A stretch of 64,000 nt of DNA from Pseudogemmobacter bohemicus (GTDB lineage Bacteria > Pseudomonadota > Alphaproteobacteria > Rhodobacterales > Rhodobacteraceae): positions 167,122 to 231,121 of the forward strand of contig NZ_QNHG01000002.1 of NCBI RefSeq assembly GCF_003290025.1. Reading direction: 5' to 3'. Below are positions 44,667 through 53,887 of the stretch, in pieces (position 1 is the stretch's first letter; every line of letters begins with the position of its first letter). The notes under the pieces are model-generated. The model saw only the letters and a program-made list of their open reading frames with translations. It was not told where the DNA came from and searched no databases. A program made the position numbers and the translations under genes.

Positions 44667-46735
44667 GCGGCCACCTGACCGAAAAGGGCCGGCCGGCTGT
44701 CGGCACCGATTTCCTCATAGGAGAGTACCGGCACCCTGAGGCCGCGCGCCTGAATCACGGTGCGCAAGAACCGGCGGCGGGAGGCGGAGGTGACGATTGC
44801 GGGCGAGGCGCCGCTTTCACCTGCCTGGCCAAGCCGCTCGGCAATGCCATTGGCGAGCTTGGCGAAAAGATCGGGCGGCAAGGCGACGTCGCGGAGCCCG
44901 CGATCGCTATCGGTCTGATGCGCCTGGAATGTCCGCTCCCATTCCGGGGCAAGCTGGATCAGCGGCACGGTTCCATCCTCGCGCCGGTGTTCGGCAACGA
45001 TCTGGAAGCCAAGCCGCTGACGGACATGCTCACAGACCGCTTCGGGGGAGCCGAAACTGCGCGCCTCGGCAACGGCCTCAAGGATCAGAGGCAGGTTTCT
45101 GACCGAGACCCGCTCCTCCAGCAGCAGCCGCATCACCGCATGCAGCAGATCCATCGGCACCTTGTCGGGGATCATGTCATCGAGGAGACGACGATTCGCC
45201 TCGGCCCGGGCGCGGTCCGACAGATCGGTGAATTCGTCGAGCAGCCGCCGCAGGCCCCGCAACGACAAGAGCCGCGACAGGCTCGATTTCAGCACTTCGA
45301 GCAGATGGGTGGCGAGCACCTCGGCCGGCGACACCACGGTCAGACCGGAGAGAACGGCATCCTCCTGATGCTCCGGCCGGATCCAGCGCGCGGGGGCGCC
45401 ATAGACCGGCTCTTTGACATCCTCGCCCTCGGGCGCGATGGCACCTTCCGACATGAGGACAAGCACGCAATCCGGCACCAGCCGGTCGGTTACCTTCGCA
45501 ACCCCCTGGATGCGGATCCGGTAATGACCGCCGGGCAGCATTGCCTCGTCGGTCAGCCGGATCTCGGGCAGAATCAGCCCATAGGTCGAGGCGATGTGAT
45601 TGCGCATGCTGGCAATCCGCCCATCCAGCCCCGTTGCAGGATCCAGTGCCATATCCACGAGATTGGGTGAAAACTCGATATGAATCTCATCGAAATCAAG
45701 CACATCACCAATATGCTGCTTTGCCGCCACCTGAGCGTTGCTGACCTCGGGTTCGGGTTTTTCGGCGGGTTTTTTCCAGACCATCCGCGCCAGCCCGGCA
45801 AGAATGGCCGCCACACAGATGAAGGGCAGAAACGGCATCCCCGGAAGAACCGCGAGAACCGCCATCAGGCCCGCCACAGTGGCCAGAGCCGCCGGGTAGC
45901 GCCCCAATTGTTCGACCAGGCTGATATTGACCGCGCCTTTCGTGCCGCCACGCGCCAGCAAAAGAGCCGCCGCGACCGAGATGATCACCGCCGGAATCTG
46001 GCCGACCAACCCGTCCCCTACGGTGAGAATCGCATAGGTCGAAAAGGCCCGCGCCGCATCCATCCCGTGCATACCGATGCCGACCGCGAGACCCACGACA
46101 AAGTTCAGGGCGGTGATCAGCAGACCTGCAACCGCATCGCCCTTCACGAATTTCGAGGCACCATCGAGCGAGCCGAAAAACGTGGTTTCGGCCAGTTCGG
46201 TTTCCCGGCGACTGCGCGCCTCTTCATGGGTGATCGCCCCCGCCGACATATCGGCATCGATTGCCAGCTGGCGCCCCGGCATCCCGTCAAGCGCAAAGCG
46301 CGCGCCCACCTCGGCCATACGCCCGGCGCCCTTAGTGATCACGATGAAATTCACAATCATAATGACGATGAACACCACGAGACCAAGCACGATATTGCCG
46401 CCCATGATGAAATTCGCGAAGCCTTCGATCACATGGCCTGCGGCGGCGGTGCCGGTATGGCCCTCGCTGATGATCAGCCGTGTTGACGAGACATTCAGCG
46501 CGAGACGCAGCAGGAGCGAGGCGAGCAAGATGGTCGGGAAGGAGGAGAAGTCGAGCGGACGCTCGACAAAGAGGGTGACCGTCAGCATCAGGATCGCCAG
46601 CGAGAAGGACAAAGCCAGCCCGATATCAAGCAAGGCTGGCGGGATCGGCAGGATCATCATCCCGATGACGGCCATCAGGGCCAGCGCCAGCAGAACCGTC
46701 GGATGGAACAGATTGCGCACGTTCAGATTCTCCAT
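44663..46735 (-). CDS. flhA: Flagellar export gate protein FlhA
   Basis: 690 residues. Membrane half with FHR/FxxF-type cytoplasmic loop (GRMAEVGARFALDGMPGRQLAIDADMSAG) and PAVIISVAAALLLARGG; cytoplasmic half with the export-nonamer domain (EIRLTDEAMLPGGHYRIRIQG, VLATHLLEVLKSSLSRLL, LLLEERVSVRNLPLILEAVAE). It forms the export nonamer ring. ATG at 46735 gives MENLNVRNLF. It lies 10 bases after the sltF stop, so both are in the motA-to-fliJ operon. Confidence 0.96.
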   Translation of the reverse strand: MENLNVRNLFHPTVLLALALMAVIGMMILPIPPALLDIGLALSFSLAILMLTVTLFVERPLDFSSFPTILLASLLLRLALNVSSTRLIISEGHTGTAAAGHVIEGFANFIMGGNIVLGLVVFIVIMIVNFIVITKGAGRMAEVGARFALDGMPGRQLAIDADMSAGAITHEEARSRRETELAETTFFGSLDGASKFVKGDAVAGLLITALNFVVGLAVGIGMHGMDAARAFSTYAILTVGDGLVGQIPAVIISVAAALLLARGGTKGAVNISLVEQLGRYPAALATVAGLMAVLAVLPGMPFLPFICVAAILAGLARMVWKKPAEKPEPEVSNAQVAAKQHIGDVLDFDEIHIEFSPNLVDMALDPATGLDGRIASMRNHIASTYGLILPEIRLTDEAMLPGGHYRIRIQGVAKVTDRLVPDCVLVLMSEGAIAPEGEDVKEPVYGAPARWIRPEHQEDAVLSGLTVVSPAEVLATHLLEVLKSSLSRLLSLRGLRRLLDEFTDLSDRARAEANRRLLDDMIPDKVPMDLLHAVMRLLLEERVSVRNLPLILEAVAEARSFGSPEAVCEHVRQRLGFQIVAEHRREDGTVPLIQLAPEWERTFQAHQTDSDRGLRDVALPPDLFAKLANGIAERLGQAGESGASPAIVTSASRRRFLRTVIQARGLRVPVLSYEEIGADSRPALFGQVAA

Positions 46736-46745
46736 GGCTCTGTCC

Positions 46746-47429
46746 TCACGGCGTGTCAAAAAGCGGGCGCGCAGAGCCCGAGACGGTTACGAGCGAGCCG
46801 GCGCTTTGAGCATTTCCCATTTGCAACAACGGGTAATTGTTCTCCCGCTCCGGTTCTGCCGACACGGGAACCGCATCATTGCTCTGCCCCTGAAGCGAGG
46901 CGTAGATCGGCCGAAAGCGGTTCATGTAGCGTTCGGCCAGTTCGGGCTTAAAGGAATGGTATCCCGCCACGGCCTTATCCCAGCTGCCCGTCTGATCCCT
47001 GAGCCGCGACAGAAAACCGGCCGCGTAATCCGCATTCTGTTGCGGGTCGATCATCGCGGCGGTGGAGGCAAATGCCTCGCCATGCCAGCGCCAGTTCAGC
47101 TGAAAGCAGCCAATATCAACATTTGTCACGCCCCGGGCGATGGCGGCATCAAGCCATTCCAGCGCCTTATACTGGCTGTCGAACCACATGCTGTCACCGG
47201 CCTGGTTCAGCGCCCAGGGCCATGGTTCCGGCCCATTTGCACCCTGCCGGCCACTCTCCGTCATAGCAACGGCGAGCAGGATTTCCCTGGGAACGCCAGA
47301 GCTTTGCGCCGCACTGTGGATGGCGTCGAGGCATTGCTGCGCGTACCCGGCCCCCTGCGCCGAGGGCGCAAAGCCCGGCCAACAGACGACAAGCAAGGGG
47401 AAGGCGGTAGCGAAATTGTATCGTGACAT
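46746..47429 (-). CDS. sltF: Flagellar lytic transglycosylase (SltF-like)
   Basis: 227 residues. Signal peptide (MSRYNFATAFPLLVVCWPGFAPSAQGA) precedes a compact Slt domain: ESGRQG with the catalytic Glu in AVAMTESGRQG, VDIGCFQLNWRWHG, and ADYAAGFLSRLRDQTGSWDKAVAGYHS. In Rhodobacter, SltF is exported to the periplasm and opens peptidoglycan for the rod with muramidase-free FlgJ; a 95-residue FlgJ is in cluster A. ATG at 47429 begins the signal peptide. It precedes flhA by 10 bases. Confidence 0.88.
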   Translation of the reverse strand: MSRYNFATAFPLLVVCWPGFAPSAQGAGYAQQCLDAIHSAAQSSGVPREILLAVAMTESGRQGANGPEPWPWALNQAGDSMWFDSQYKALEWLDAAIARGVTNVDIGCFQLNWRWHGEAFASTAAMIDPQQNADYAAGFLSRLRDQTGSWDKAVAGYHSFKPELAERYMNRFRPIYASLQGQSNDAVPVSAEPERENNYPLLQMGNAQSAGSLVTVSGSARPLFDTP

Positions 47430-47511
47430 TCTGTCTGATCCACAGGGCCCGAACATCAGTCCGGAGCAATGGTGCCAGCCCGACTATTGCGCACTGGTGG
47501 TTGCCAAAGTG

Positions 47512-49755
47512 TTACGGAAACTGGCCTGGCACTGCCTGCAGCAGCCCGTTTACCGCTTCGCGTGCGCTTTCGCTTTCGCCGGCGAGCCGGTTGCCCCGGG
47601 CCAGAATGCCCTCGCCCGACGCGTCAGCCAAAGGAGGCAACAACATCGCGGCTGCCGGACTGAGACCGGCGGTGTCGCTTTGGGCAATATAGCCCCAGTC
47701 GCCGGCCCAGAACTCGGCACGAAGCGCCGCTTGTTGGTCACCGCTTGCCAGCAAAATGGCGGCCGCAGCATCTGCATTGCCGAGCTGAATGGCGGCCCGC
47801 GCCCGCAACGCATCCGCCTCATCCCCTGCCAGCCCAGCAAGCAGGCGCACCGCAAGCCTCGCATCCCGGATCGCCAGAGCAGCTTCGGCACCAAGCAGGC
47901 GATCCGGATCAGTCTGTAGGGCATCTTTCGGACCCAGCCAGTTCAGCGCCTCTTGCGCAAAGCCGAAATCCAGCAACCTCCGGGCGACCCGCCTGTCGGT
48001 GTCTTTGTTGGTAGAGGGTGGTGTGGACTGCTTCAGTGCCTGGGTCAGCAGCACCTCATCAGGCGCGCCAGCTGCCGCAAGCTCCCACAAATCACCCGTG
48101 GCACCCGGGGCCTCTGTCAGAAGATCGAAAGCGCTGCGGTAATCGCCGGACATTGCAAGGGCAAGGATCTCGGCACGTCGGATGCGGGGATACTCTTCAC
48201 TCCCACGCAACTCCGCTGAAAGTGCGGAGAGTTGCGCCGACAGATCATGCGAAACCATGCGATTGCCGGCAAAGGCCGATTCCGCCAGAAGTATCGCCGC
48301 CTCAGCCGCCGTGTTGCCCGGATCTGTGAACACCTCTTCCGCGATTTTTGCCGCCTGGCCAGCATTGCCCGTGGCAAGTTCGACACCGGCATCCATAAGC
48401 TGGACCTGTTGTCCGGGTGAACCGGGCGCGCGCAGCGTCGCATCCCGCAAGCGGCGCGCAGTTGTTTCATCGCCATGTGCCGTGAAGTAGGCCACGAGAA
48501 CCGGCGCCAGATGACGCCGCAAATCCTGGGAAAGCGAAGAAAAACTTCGGGTTATGGCGGCCAGATCTGGCGTGGTCCGAGGTGCTTCCCCGCCAGCGAC
48601 GGCGAGCGCAAGCATTGCCCAGAGGGCTGCCGGAGAATCGCAGCTTTCCATGCCAACGAAAGCGCCGTGAGGTGCAGGCTCCAGGTCAACGAGATAGCTG
48701 AGATCATCCAGGATTGCCTGGCTTTCCGCCTCACCCGCAGGCAGGAGCGCGAGGATCTGCCGTGCCTCTGCTCCGAAACCGAGCGCGATATGGCCCCTGG
48801 CTGCATCGAGAATATTGGCGGCCACAGGCTGATCAAACTCGGTGAGTAAATTCCTGCGCCGGTCACTCAGCGCTGCCAGCGGCGATTCATCCGGCAACCA
48901 TGTCGCGATATCGGTCATGCGATCGGGAAGACAGGGCTTTCCCTCTGCCGTCAGATTTGGCCCCGGAGATCGATCAGTGCCGGCCCAAAGACCAGGCATT
49001 TCACCGTTTGAAATACGCAGACCAGGTGCATCGGCAAATGGGGCCTTAGCTGCTTCCGGCAGATCTTCGAGACTTCCAGGCTCGACCACGCCTTCAAGGA
49101 TGCCGCGACTGATTTGCCGTAAAAGCGTATCGCGTAACGGGTCAAGCAGAAAGAAAGCCTCGTCGCTGGCTTCTTCCTCATTGATATCAGGCTGAGGCAT
49201 CTGGCCATAGCCAGCGATTTCAAGCCAGTCATAGTTGGTTTTTCCGGCACCAGCCCTGGCGGGCGAGGATCCGGGCGCCGCTTTGATCCTCGGGAAAACA
49301 GGGAAGTCGGGAGGGGGCGCGGCGGTATTCCCACCCCTGACAGTGCTGCGGAAATTCAATGGTTTCTCGTACTCGGAGTCGGCGGGTGCGAGACCGTTCC
49401 TGACATCAATGGCGACAATCCCGGGCCGGACCTCAAACGCGATCGCGTAACAGGCGCAGACCAGATCCATTTGCAGGAAACCCGTTTCCCCATCGCGCCG
49501 AAGCGCGGAAATCCGGGATCTTGGTATCTTGTCAAAAGCCTGACTGAGATCGAACCCGGTGACCGCATCTCCTGCCCGAAAGCCATAGCCCCCTTCTGTC
49601 CGGCCGAACTGCCAGGCGCCGGAGAACGGTGCCTCAATCACAATTCGTGTGAAATCAGCATGTTCTCCGCCTCGAATTCGGGCAATCTCGGACTGCGCAA
49701 CCGATGGCGAGGCAAGGGCGAGCAAAATCGCCGAAAACCGGAAACAGCGCATCAT
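47512..49755 (-). CDS. Large exported protein of unknown function, flagellar cluster
   Basis: 747 residues. A signal peptide is present (FRFSAILLALASPSVA, cleavage before QSEIARI). N-terminal ~110 residues (FTRIVIEAPFSGAWQFGRTEGG, GIVAIDVRNGL) look like an AMIN-type domain, which binds peptidoglycan; the rest is Ala/Leu-rich helical repeat sequence suggestive of TPR-like repeats, with recurring LLDFGFAQEALNWLG and AIQLGNADAAAAILL types. ATG at 49755 overlaps the motA stop (ATGA), and sltF follows after 82 bases. The placement suggests a periplasmic scaffold or stator/rod-assembly role; no functional family is recognised. Confidence 0.6.
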   Translation of the reverse strand: MMRCFRFSAILLALASPSVAQSEIARIRGGEHADFTRIVIEAPFSGAWQFGRTEGGYGFRAGDAVTGFDLSQAFDKIPRSRISALRRDGETGFLQMDLVCACYAIAFEVRPGIVAIDVRNGLAPADSEYEKPLNFRSTVRGGNTAAPPPDFPVFPRIKAAPGSSPARAGAGKTNYDWLEIAGYGQMPQPDINEEEASDEAFFLLDPLRDTLLRQISRGILEGVVEPGSLEDLPEAAKAPFADAPGLRISNGEMPGLWAGTDRSPGPNLTAEGKPCLPDRMTDIATWLPDESPLAALSDRRRNLLTEFDQPVAANILDAARGHIALGFGAEARQILALLPAGEAESQAILDDLSYLVDLEPAPHGAFVGMESCDSPAALWAMLALAVAGGEAPRTTPDLAAITRSFSSLSQDLRRHLAPVLVAYFTAHGDETTARRLRDATLRAPGSPGQQVQLMDAGVELATGNAGQAAKIAEEVFTDPGNTAAEAAILLAESAFAGNRMVSHDLSAQLSALSAELRGSEEYPRIRRAEILALAMSGDYRSAFDLLTEAPGATGDLWELAAAGAPDEVLLTQALKQSTPPSTNKDTDRRVARRLLDFGFAQEALNWLGPKDALQTDPDRLLGAEAALAIRDARLAVRLLAGLAGDEADALRARAAIQLGNADAAAAILLASGDQQAALRAEFWAGDWGYIAQSDTAGLSPAAAMLLPPLADASGEGILARGNRLAGESESAREAVNGLLQAVPGQFP

Positions 49756-50621
49756 GCTGCCTCCTGTTTCAGTGCGCGCAGCGCCTCCTCCAGATCACCG
49801 AATTCGGGGCGCATGTGATGCGGGGTGTTCTGCCGACCCACCTCGATACAGATATTCGCCGGATGGCGATGCAAATTCGCGATCAGAACCTCTCGGATCA
49901 AATTGTAGAAATGCCCGTCCTCCTCGACCACAGTGCGCACGCGCGAGGCGAAGGGACCCATCAGGCCATAGGCGAGGAACACCCCGAGAAAGGTTCCCAC
50001 CAGCGCGCCGCCGATCATCTTGCCCAACACCTCGGGCGGTTGATCGATCGAGGACATCGTCTTGATCACCCCAAGCACCGCCGCAACAATCCCGAGCGCG
50101 GGCAGCCCGTCGGCCATGGTCTGCATCGCATGGCTGGAATGGAGCGCATGTTGCATCTGCACCTCCATCCGCTTGTCGAGCACCTCCTCCACCTGATGGG
50201 GGTCGTCATAGTTCATCGAAGCCGCGCGCAGCGTGTCGCAGATCAGATCAACTGCTTCATGGTCGGCCTGGATCCGGGGGTATTTGCCGAATATCGTCGA
50301 GGCGCCCGGATTCTCGACATGCTCTTCCAGCGCAACCGGATTCGCACGGGCCAGCCGGACCAGTTCAAACAAAAGGCAAAGCAGGTCGCGGTAATCCTCC
50401 GGCTTCCAGCGCGGCCCCTTGAAGACCTTGCCGATGTCGCGCATGGCCTGTTTCACGCCAGACATGCCATTCGAGATCAGGAAGGCCCCGATGGCAGCCC
50501 CGCCGATCATCGCCAGCTCAAAGGGCAGTGCTTTCAGAATGATCCCGAGCTTGCCGCCGGCCGCAGTATAGCCACCGAAGACCATGATGAAGATCACTGC
50601 TATGCCGACCACACCGATCAT
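49752..50621 (-). CDS. motA: Flagellar stator protein MotA
   Basis: 289 residues with four membrane segments. MIGVVGIAVIFIMVFGGYTAAGG at the N-terminus, GVKQAMRDIGKVFKGPR, ADGLPALGIVAAVLGVIKTM and the fourth segment GTFLGVFLAYGLMGPFA match MotA, including the Pro-containing ion-channel helices and the charged loop. It forms the proton channel with MotB, which is absent from the window. Downstream are the unknown 747-residue protein and sltF; upstream lies motE after 91 bases. Confidence 0.95.
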   Translation of the reverse strand: MIGVVGIAVIFIMVFGGYTAAGGKLGIILKALPFELAMIGGAAIGAFLISNGMSGVKQAMRDIGKVFKGPRWKPEDYRDLLCLLFELVRLARANPVALEEHVENPGASTIFGKYPRIQADHEAVDLICDTLRAASMNYDDPHQVEEVLDKRMEVQMQHALHSSHAMQTMADGLPALGIVAAVLGVIKTMSSIDQPPEVLGKMIGGALVGTFLGVFLAYGLMGPFASRVRTVVEEDGHFYNLIREVLIANLHRHPANICIEVGRQNTPHHMRPEFGDLEEALRALKQEAA

Positions 50622-50712
50622 GAGAAATATTCCTGCCTTGGTTCTCGCCAGCCTGGGCGGAAGCCGTTAAAAAAACGCCAGGGTCGCCGGCCCACTGACC
50701 AGCAATCCGGGG

Positions 50713-51273
50713 TTATTCGCGCGGAGCGGCCGCATTTCGCCCGGCGAGAATCGCACTGACGGCATAGGCCTTGTCAGGCGCCATTCCGGTGAGGATCGCG
50801 GCAGCGGCATCGGGCCGCATCCGACCAAGGAACCCCGCCGCGAATTGTGAATCCATCGCGCTGAAAAGCAGCGCGGCATCCTTTGGCTTCATCGATTCGT
50901 AAACCGTTGTAAGTCTTGCGAGATCCGCCTCGGCAGCCCCATCCGCCAGCGCGAGCGTGGCCCGCAATTCGGTCTCGGTCTCGCGAAGTGCCTCCATCCG
51001 GCCATCGAGAACCTCGCTGGCCAGATCCAGTGCCGCTGCCCGGTCCGCAAGTGCGGCCTCCTGGGCGGTCACCCGCGCCTCCCGCGCCGAAAGGGCAGCG
51101 GCGAGCTCCTGCGGCAACGGGGCGCAACTTTCAGCCTCTGCCTCCGGTGCCGGATCCGCCCCGGCCGCCCAGGCAATCGAGGTTCCGAGACCATCGCCGA
51201 ATCTGACCGCGCCGGAGGCGGCAAAGAGGAGCGCAATCAGCATCAACGTGCTGCGGCCGGGGCGGCGGCTCAT
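50713..51273 (-). CDS. motE: MotE-like protein (MgtE/FliG-type C-terminal domain)
   Basis: 186 residues. N-terminal signal/anchor segment (LMLIALLFAASGAVRFG), a middle coiled coil (AALSAREARVTAQEAALADRAAALD), and a C-terminal helical domain (LARLTTVYESMKPKDAALLF, GRMRPDAAAAILTGMAPDKAY) as in MotE, which in rhizobia chaperones the periplasmic motor protein MotC. A MotE role is inferred. Its start overlaps the DUF6468-like gene's stop (ATGA). Confidence 0.75.
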   Translation of the reverse strand: MSRRPGRSTLMLIALLFAASGAVRFGDGLGTSIAWAAGADPAPEAEAESCAPLPQELAAALSAREARVTAQEAALADRAAALDLASEVLDGRMEALRETETELRATLALADGAAEADLARLTTVYESMKPKDAALLFSAMDSQFAAGFLGRMRPDAAAAILTGMAPDKAYAVSAILAGRNAAAPRE

Positions 51274-51686
51274 TCTGTGGCTTCCATAGCTTGCCCGCGC
51301 CGGCGTACCAGCCGGATACGGCGCGGGTCGTCGCCATAAGCCTCTTGCATCGGTTCGGCCGGACGAGCAGGCGCGGCGCGTGGCACGGCATTTGGCGGCG
51401 CCGCCGGAATGTCATGCATCGAGGCCACCAGCAGTTCGAGCCGCATCGAAAGCTCCTCTGCCCGGCCGGTCAGCACTGCAAGCCGCTGGCCGGAGTGACC
51501 AGCCACCAGCTGCGCCTTTTCCAGCGCGCGCGTCATTTCATCGACCTGAGAGGACAGCACAGCAATCGCACCGCCCATCCCGGTTTCCAGCGTGGTGAAG
51601 CGCCGCAGACGCGCCGCCAGAACATAGCAGTAAATCGCGGCCCCCAGAGTCGCGGCCAGCAGCAGAATATCGGCTATCAAGGTCAT
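51270..51686 (-). CDS. DUF6468-like flagellar-cluster membrane protein
   Basis: 138 residues. One N-terminal membrane segment (IADILLLAATLGAAIYCYVLAARLRRF), then a coiled coil (MTRALEKAQLVAGHSGQRLAVL) and a disordered, Pro/Arg-rich tail. The TTLETGMGGAIAVLSSQVDEM stretch is typical of DUF6468-like proteins found beside motA and fliL in alphaproteobacteria. No function is established. It lies between fliL (9 bases upstream) and motE. Confidence 0.6.
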   Translation of the reverse strand: MTLIADILLLAATLGAAIYCYVLAARLRRFTTLETGMGGAIAVLSSQVDEMTRALEKAQLVAGHSGQRLAVLTGRAEELSMRLELLVASMHDIPAAPPNAVPRAAPARPAEPMQEAYGDDPRRIRLVRRRGQAMEATE

Positions 51687-51695
51687 TTCAGGCCC

Positions 51696-52181
51696 TCAGT
51701 TCAGGACAAATTCGGTGATGAGAAGATCGCGCACCCGGCCCTCGCCGGTGACGATCTGGATGCGCCGCAACATCTGCGCCCTGAGCCGCGTCATCGCGCC
51801 CGGATCATCGAAACCGGCGGGATCGACCGCGCGCAGATAGCTGTTCAGAACATCAAGAACCCGCGGCATCAGCAGGGTGACCTCGGCCGCGTTGGCCCTG
51901 GCCACCTCGATCTGAGCCGCGAATCGCAGATGCCGCCCCGGCGCCCCGGGCGGCAGCGAGATCAGGATCTGCTCAACAGGGACATAGGCGATATCGGGCA
52001 TGCCCTGCACCCTGGCCGGCGCCCCATGCCCGCCGCCCATCAGAAGACCGGATTGCATGACATAGAATCCCGCCCCGCCGGCCCCGATCGCCAGCACCAG
52101 CCCGATCAGCAGCGGCAGTCTCGAGCGCTTTTTCTCCGCCCCCTCCACCGCTTCCTCTGCAGGAATCGCAATATCCGACAC
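51696..52181 (-). CDS. fliL: Flagellar basal body protein FliL
   Basis: 161 residues. A single membrane segment (LPLLIGLVLAIGAGGAGFYVM) follows a short cytoplasmic N-terminus; the periplasmic part (YVPVEQILISLPP, HLRFAAQIEVA, MLRRIQIVTGEGRVRDLLITEF) is the FliL stomatin-like domain that rings the stator. A GTG at 52181 with GGAGG five bases before is the start. It heads the motA operon and is divergent from fliF. Confidence 0.88.
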   Translation of the reverse strand: MSDIAIPAEEAVEGAEKKRSRLPLLIGLVLAIGAGGAGFYVMQSGLLMGGGHGAPARVQGMPDIAYVPVEQILISLPPGAPGRHLRFAAQIEVARANAAEVTLLMPRVLDVLNSYLRAVDPAGFDDPGAMTRLRAQMLRRIQIVTGEGRVRDLLITEFVLN

Positions 52182-52226
52182 GTCAGCCTCCGTTTCGCCA
52201 TGAGAACGAAGATAGACCGGAGGGAA

Positions 52227-52241
52227 CTAACCGATTGTTAA
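52227..52241. promoter_or_regulatory. Probable CtrA-binding box
   Basis: CTAA-CCGATTG-TTAA (reverse strand TTAA-N7-TTAG) in the 113-base gap between divergent fliL and fliF, one mismatch from the CtrA consensus TTAA-N7-TTAA. Both operons may be activated by phosphorylated CtrA. Confidence 0.6.
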
Positions 52242-52294
52242 TCCAGATCCTTCATTTCTGGTCTTGTCAGGAAAGAATTCCGGCGGAGAGAAAA

Positions 52295-53887
52295 GTGCAG
52301 AATGTGATCTCGATCTGGAACGGGCTGGAACTGCGGCGCAAGATGATTCTTGTGGGCGCTACAATCGCAGTTTTCCTTGCGGTTCTTGCCCTTTCACGCC
52401 TGTCGGGCGGCAGCCCCCAGGTGCTGCTTTACGCCGGGCTGAATGGCCGGGCTGCGGGTGAGGTGGTCACGGCGCTGGATCAGCGCGGCGTCCCCTATGA
52501 GGTGCGGGGCGATTCGATCTGGGTCGATGCCGCCAGCCGGGATTCGCTCAGAATGTCGCTGGCCGGTGAAGGGCTGCCCTCGGCTGGTGGCGCGGGCTAT
52601 GAGCTGCTCGATACGCTGTCGGGATTCGGCACCACGGCGCAGATGTTCGACGCCGCATATTGGCGCGCGAAAGAAGGGGAGCTTGCCCGGACGATTCTGG
52701 CTGTGCCGGATGTGCGTGCCGCGCGGGTGCATATTTCGCAAGGCCCGGCCGATCCGTTCCGGCGCGGCAACACGCCAACCGCCAGCGTTACGGTGACAAC
52801 CGCCTCGGGCCGCATCTCGGATGATCAGGCGCGGGCGCTGAAACATCTGGTGGCCTCGGCCATCAGCGGCATGACCCCGGCGGATGTGCAGGTGATCGAC
52901 ACCACAGGCGGGCTGGTTTCGCCTGCGGAAGATGGCACTTCGGGCTCGGCCAGCGACCGCGCGAAAGAGATCCGGCAAAGCGTCGAGCGGCTGCTTGCGG
53001 CCCGGGTCGGGCCGGGCAAGGCGGTTGTTGAGGTCTCGCTGGAGCTGCAGACCGAGCGCGAGCAGATTACCGAGAGACGATTCGACCCCGAGGGTCGCGT
53101 CGCCATCTCGACCGATACCGAAGAAAAAAGCAGCCAGAATTCCGAGCCAGGCGGCGATGTGACGGTCGCCTCCAACCTGCCCGAGGGCGATACGACCGCC
53201 GGTGCAGGTGGCCAGGCGCAATCCACCGAGACCCGGGAGCGGGTGAATTACGAGATATCCGAGACCCAGAGGGAATTACTGCGCGGCCCCGGCGGCATTC
53301 GCCGGATGTCGGTCGCCGTGCTGATCGACGGGCAGACGGTTACCGCCCAGGATGGCACGCAATCCTGGCAGCCCCGCAGTGATAGCGAGATATCAGCGCT
53401 GCGTGAGCTGGTCGCGGCGGCGGCGGGGATCGACGAATCGCGGGGCGACAGCCTGACGCTCAAATCTCTCGAATTTCAGCCGCTTACCGCCGAGGGTACC
53501 GAGGCCACCACCGGTTTCCTCGCCGGTTTCGGCCCGCTCGACACGATGACGCTGATCCAGATCGCCGCCCTTACTGTCGTGGCGCTGATTCTCATGCTCT
53601 TCGTTTTGCGTCCGATCCTGGCCTCGGGCCGCGCTGCCGCGCTGCCGGCGCCGCCTTTGCCGCTGCAATTGCCCGGACTGGATACTTCCGGCGCGCCCGA
53701 CACCGTTCTGAACGGCGAGATCGACAGCGGTTTCAGCCTGCCGGATCTGCCGATGGTGGATTTCTCGGGCGGTGATCAGCTGCAGGAAGACCCGGTGGAA
53801 AGACTGCAGCGGCTGATCCGCGAGCGTCAGGCGGAATCGATCGAGATCCTGCGCGGCTGGCTTGGCCCGGATGAGGAGCGCACCTGA
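52295..53887 (+). CDS. fliF: Flagellar MS-ring protein FliF
   Basis: 530 residues. N-terminal membrane segment (MILVGATIAVFLAVLALSRL), ring-building motifs (LLYAGLNGRAAGEVVTALDQ and DVRAARVHISQGPADPF), a periplasmic middle, a second membrane segment (LIQIAALTVVALILMLFVLR) and a cytoplasmic C-terminus that should bind FliG (RLQRLIRERQAESIEILRGWL). A GTG at 52295 with GGCGGAG before it is the best start; the frame is open upstream. fliH, fliN and fliP follow with overlapping ends. Confidence 0.94.
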   Translation: MQNVISIWNGLELRRKMILVGATIAVFLAVLALSRLSGGSPQVLLYAGLNGRAAGEVVTALDQRGVPYEVRGDSIWVDAASRDSLRMSLAGEGLPSAGGAGYELLDTLSGFGTTAQMFDAAYWRAKEGELARTILAVPDVRAARVHISQGPADPFRRGNTPTASVTVTTASGRISDDQARALKHLVASAISGMTPADVQVIDTTGGLVSPAEDGTSGSASDRAKEIRQSVERLLAARVGPGKAVVEVSLELQTEREQITERRFDPEGRVAISTDTEEKSSQNSEPGGDVTVASNLPEGDTTAGAGGQAQSTETRERVNYEISETQRELLRGPGGIRRMSVAVLIDGQTVTAQDGTQSWQPRSDSEISALRELVAAAAGIDESRGDSLTLKSLEFQPLTAEGTEATTGFLAGFGPLDTMTLIQIAALTVVALILMLFVLRPILASGRAAALPAPPLPLQLPGLDTSGAPDTVLNGEIDSGFSLPDLPMVDFSGGDQLQEDPVERLQRLIRERQAESIEILRGWLGPDEERT

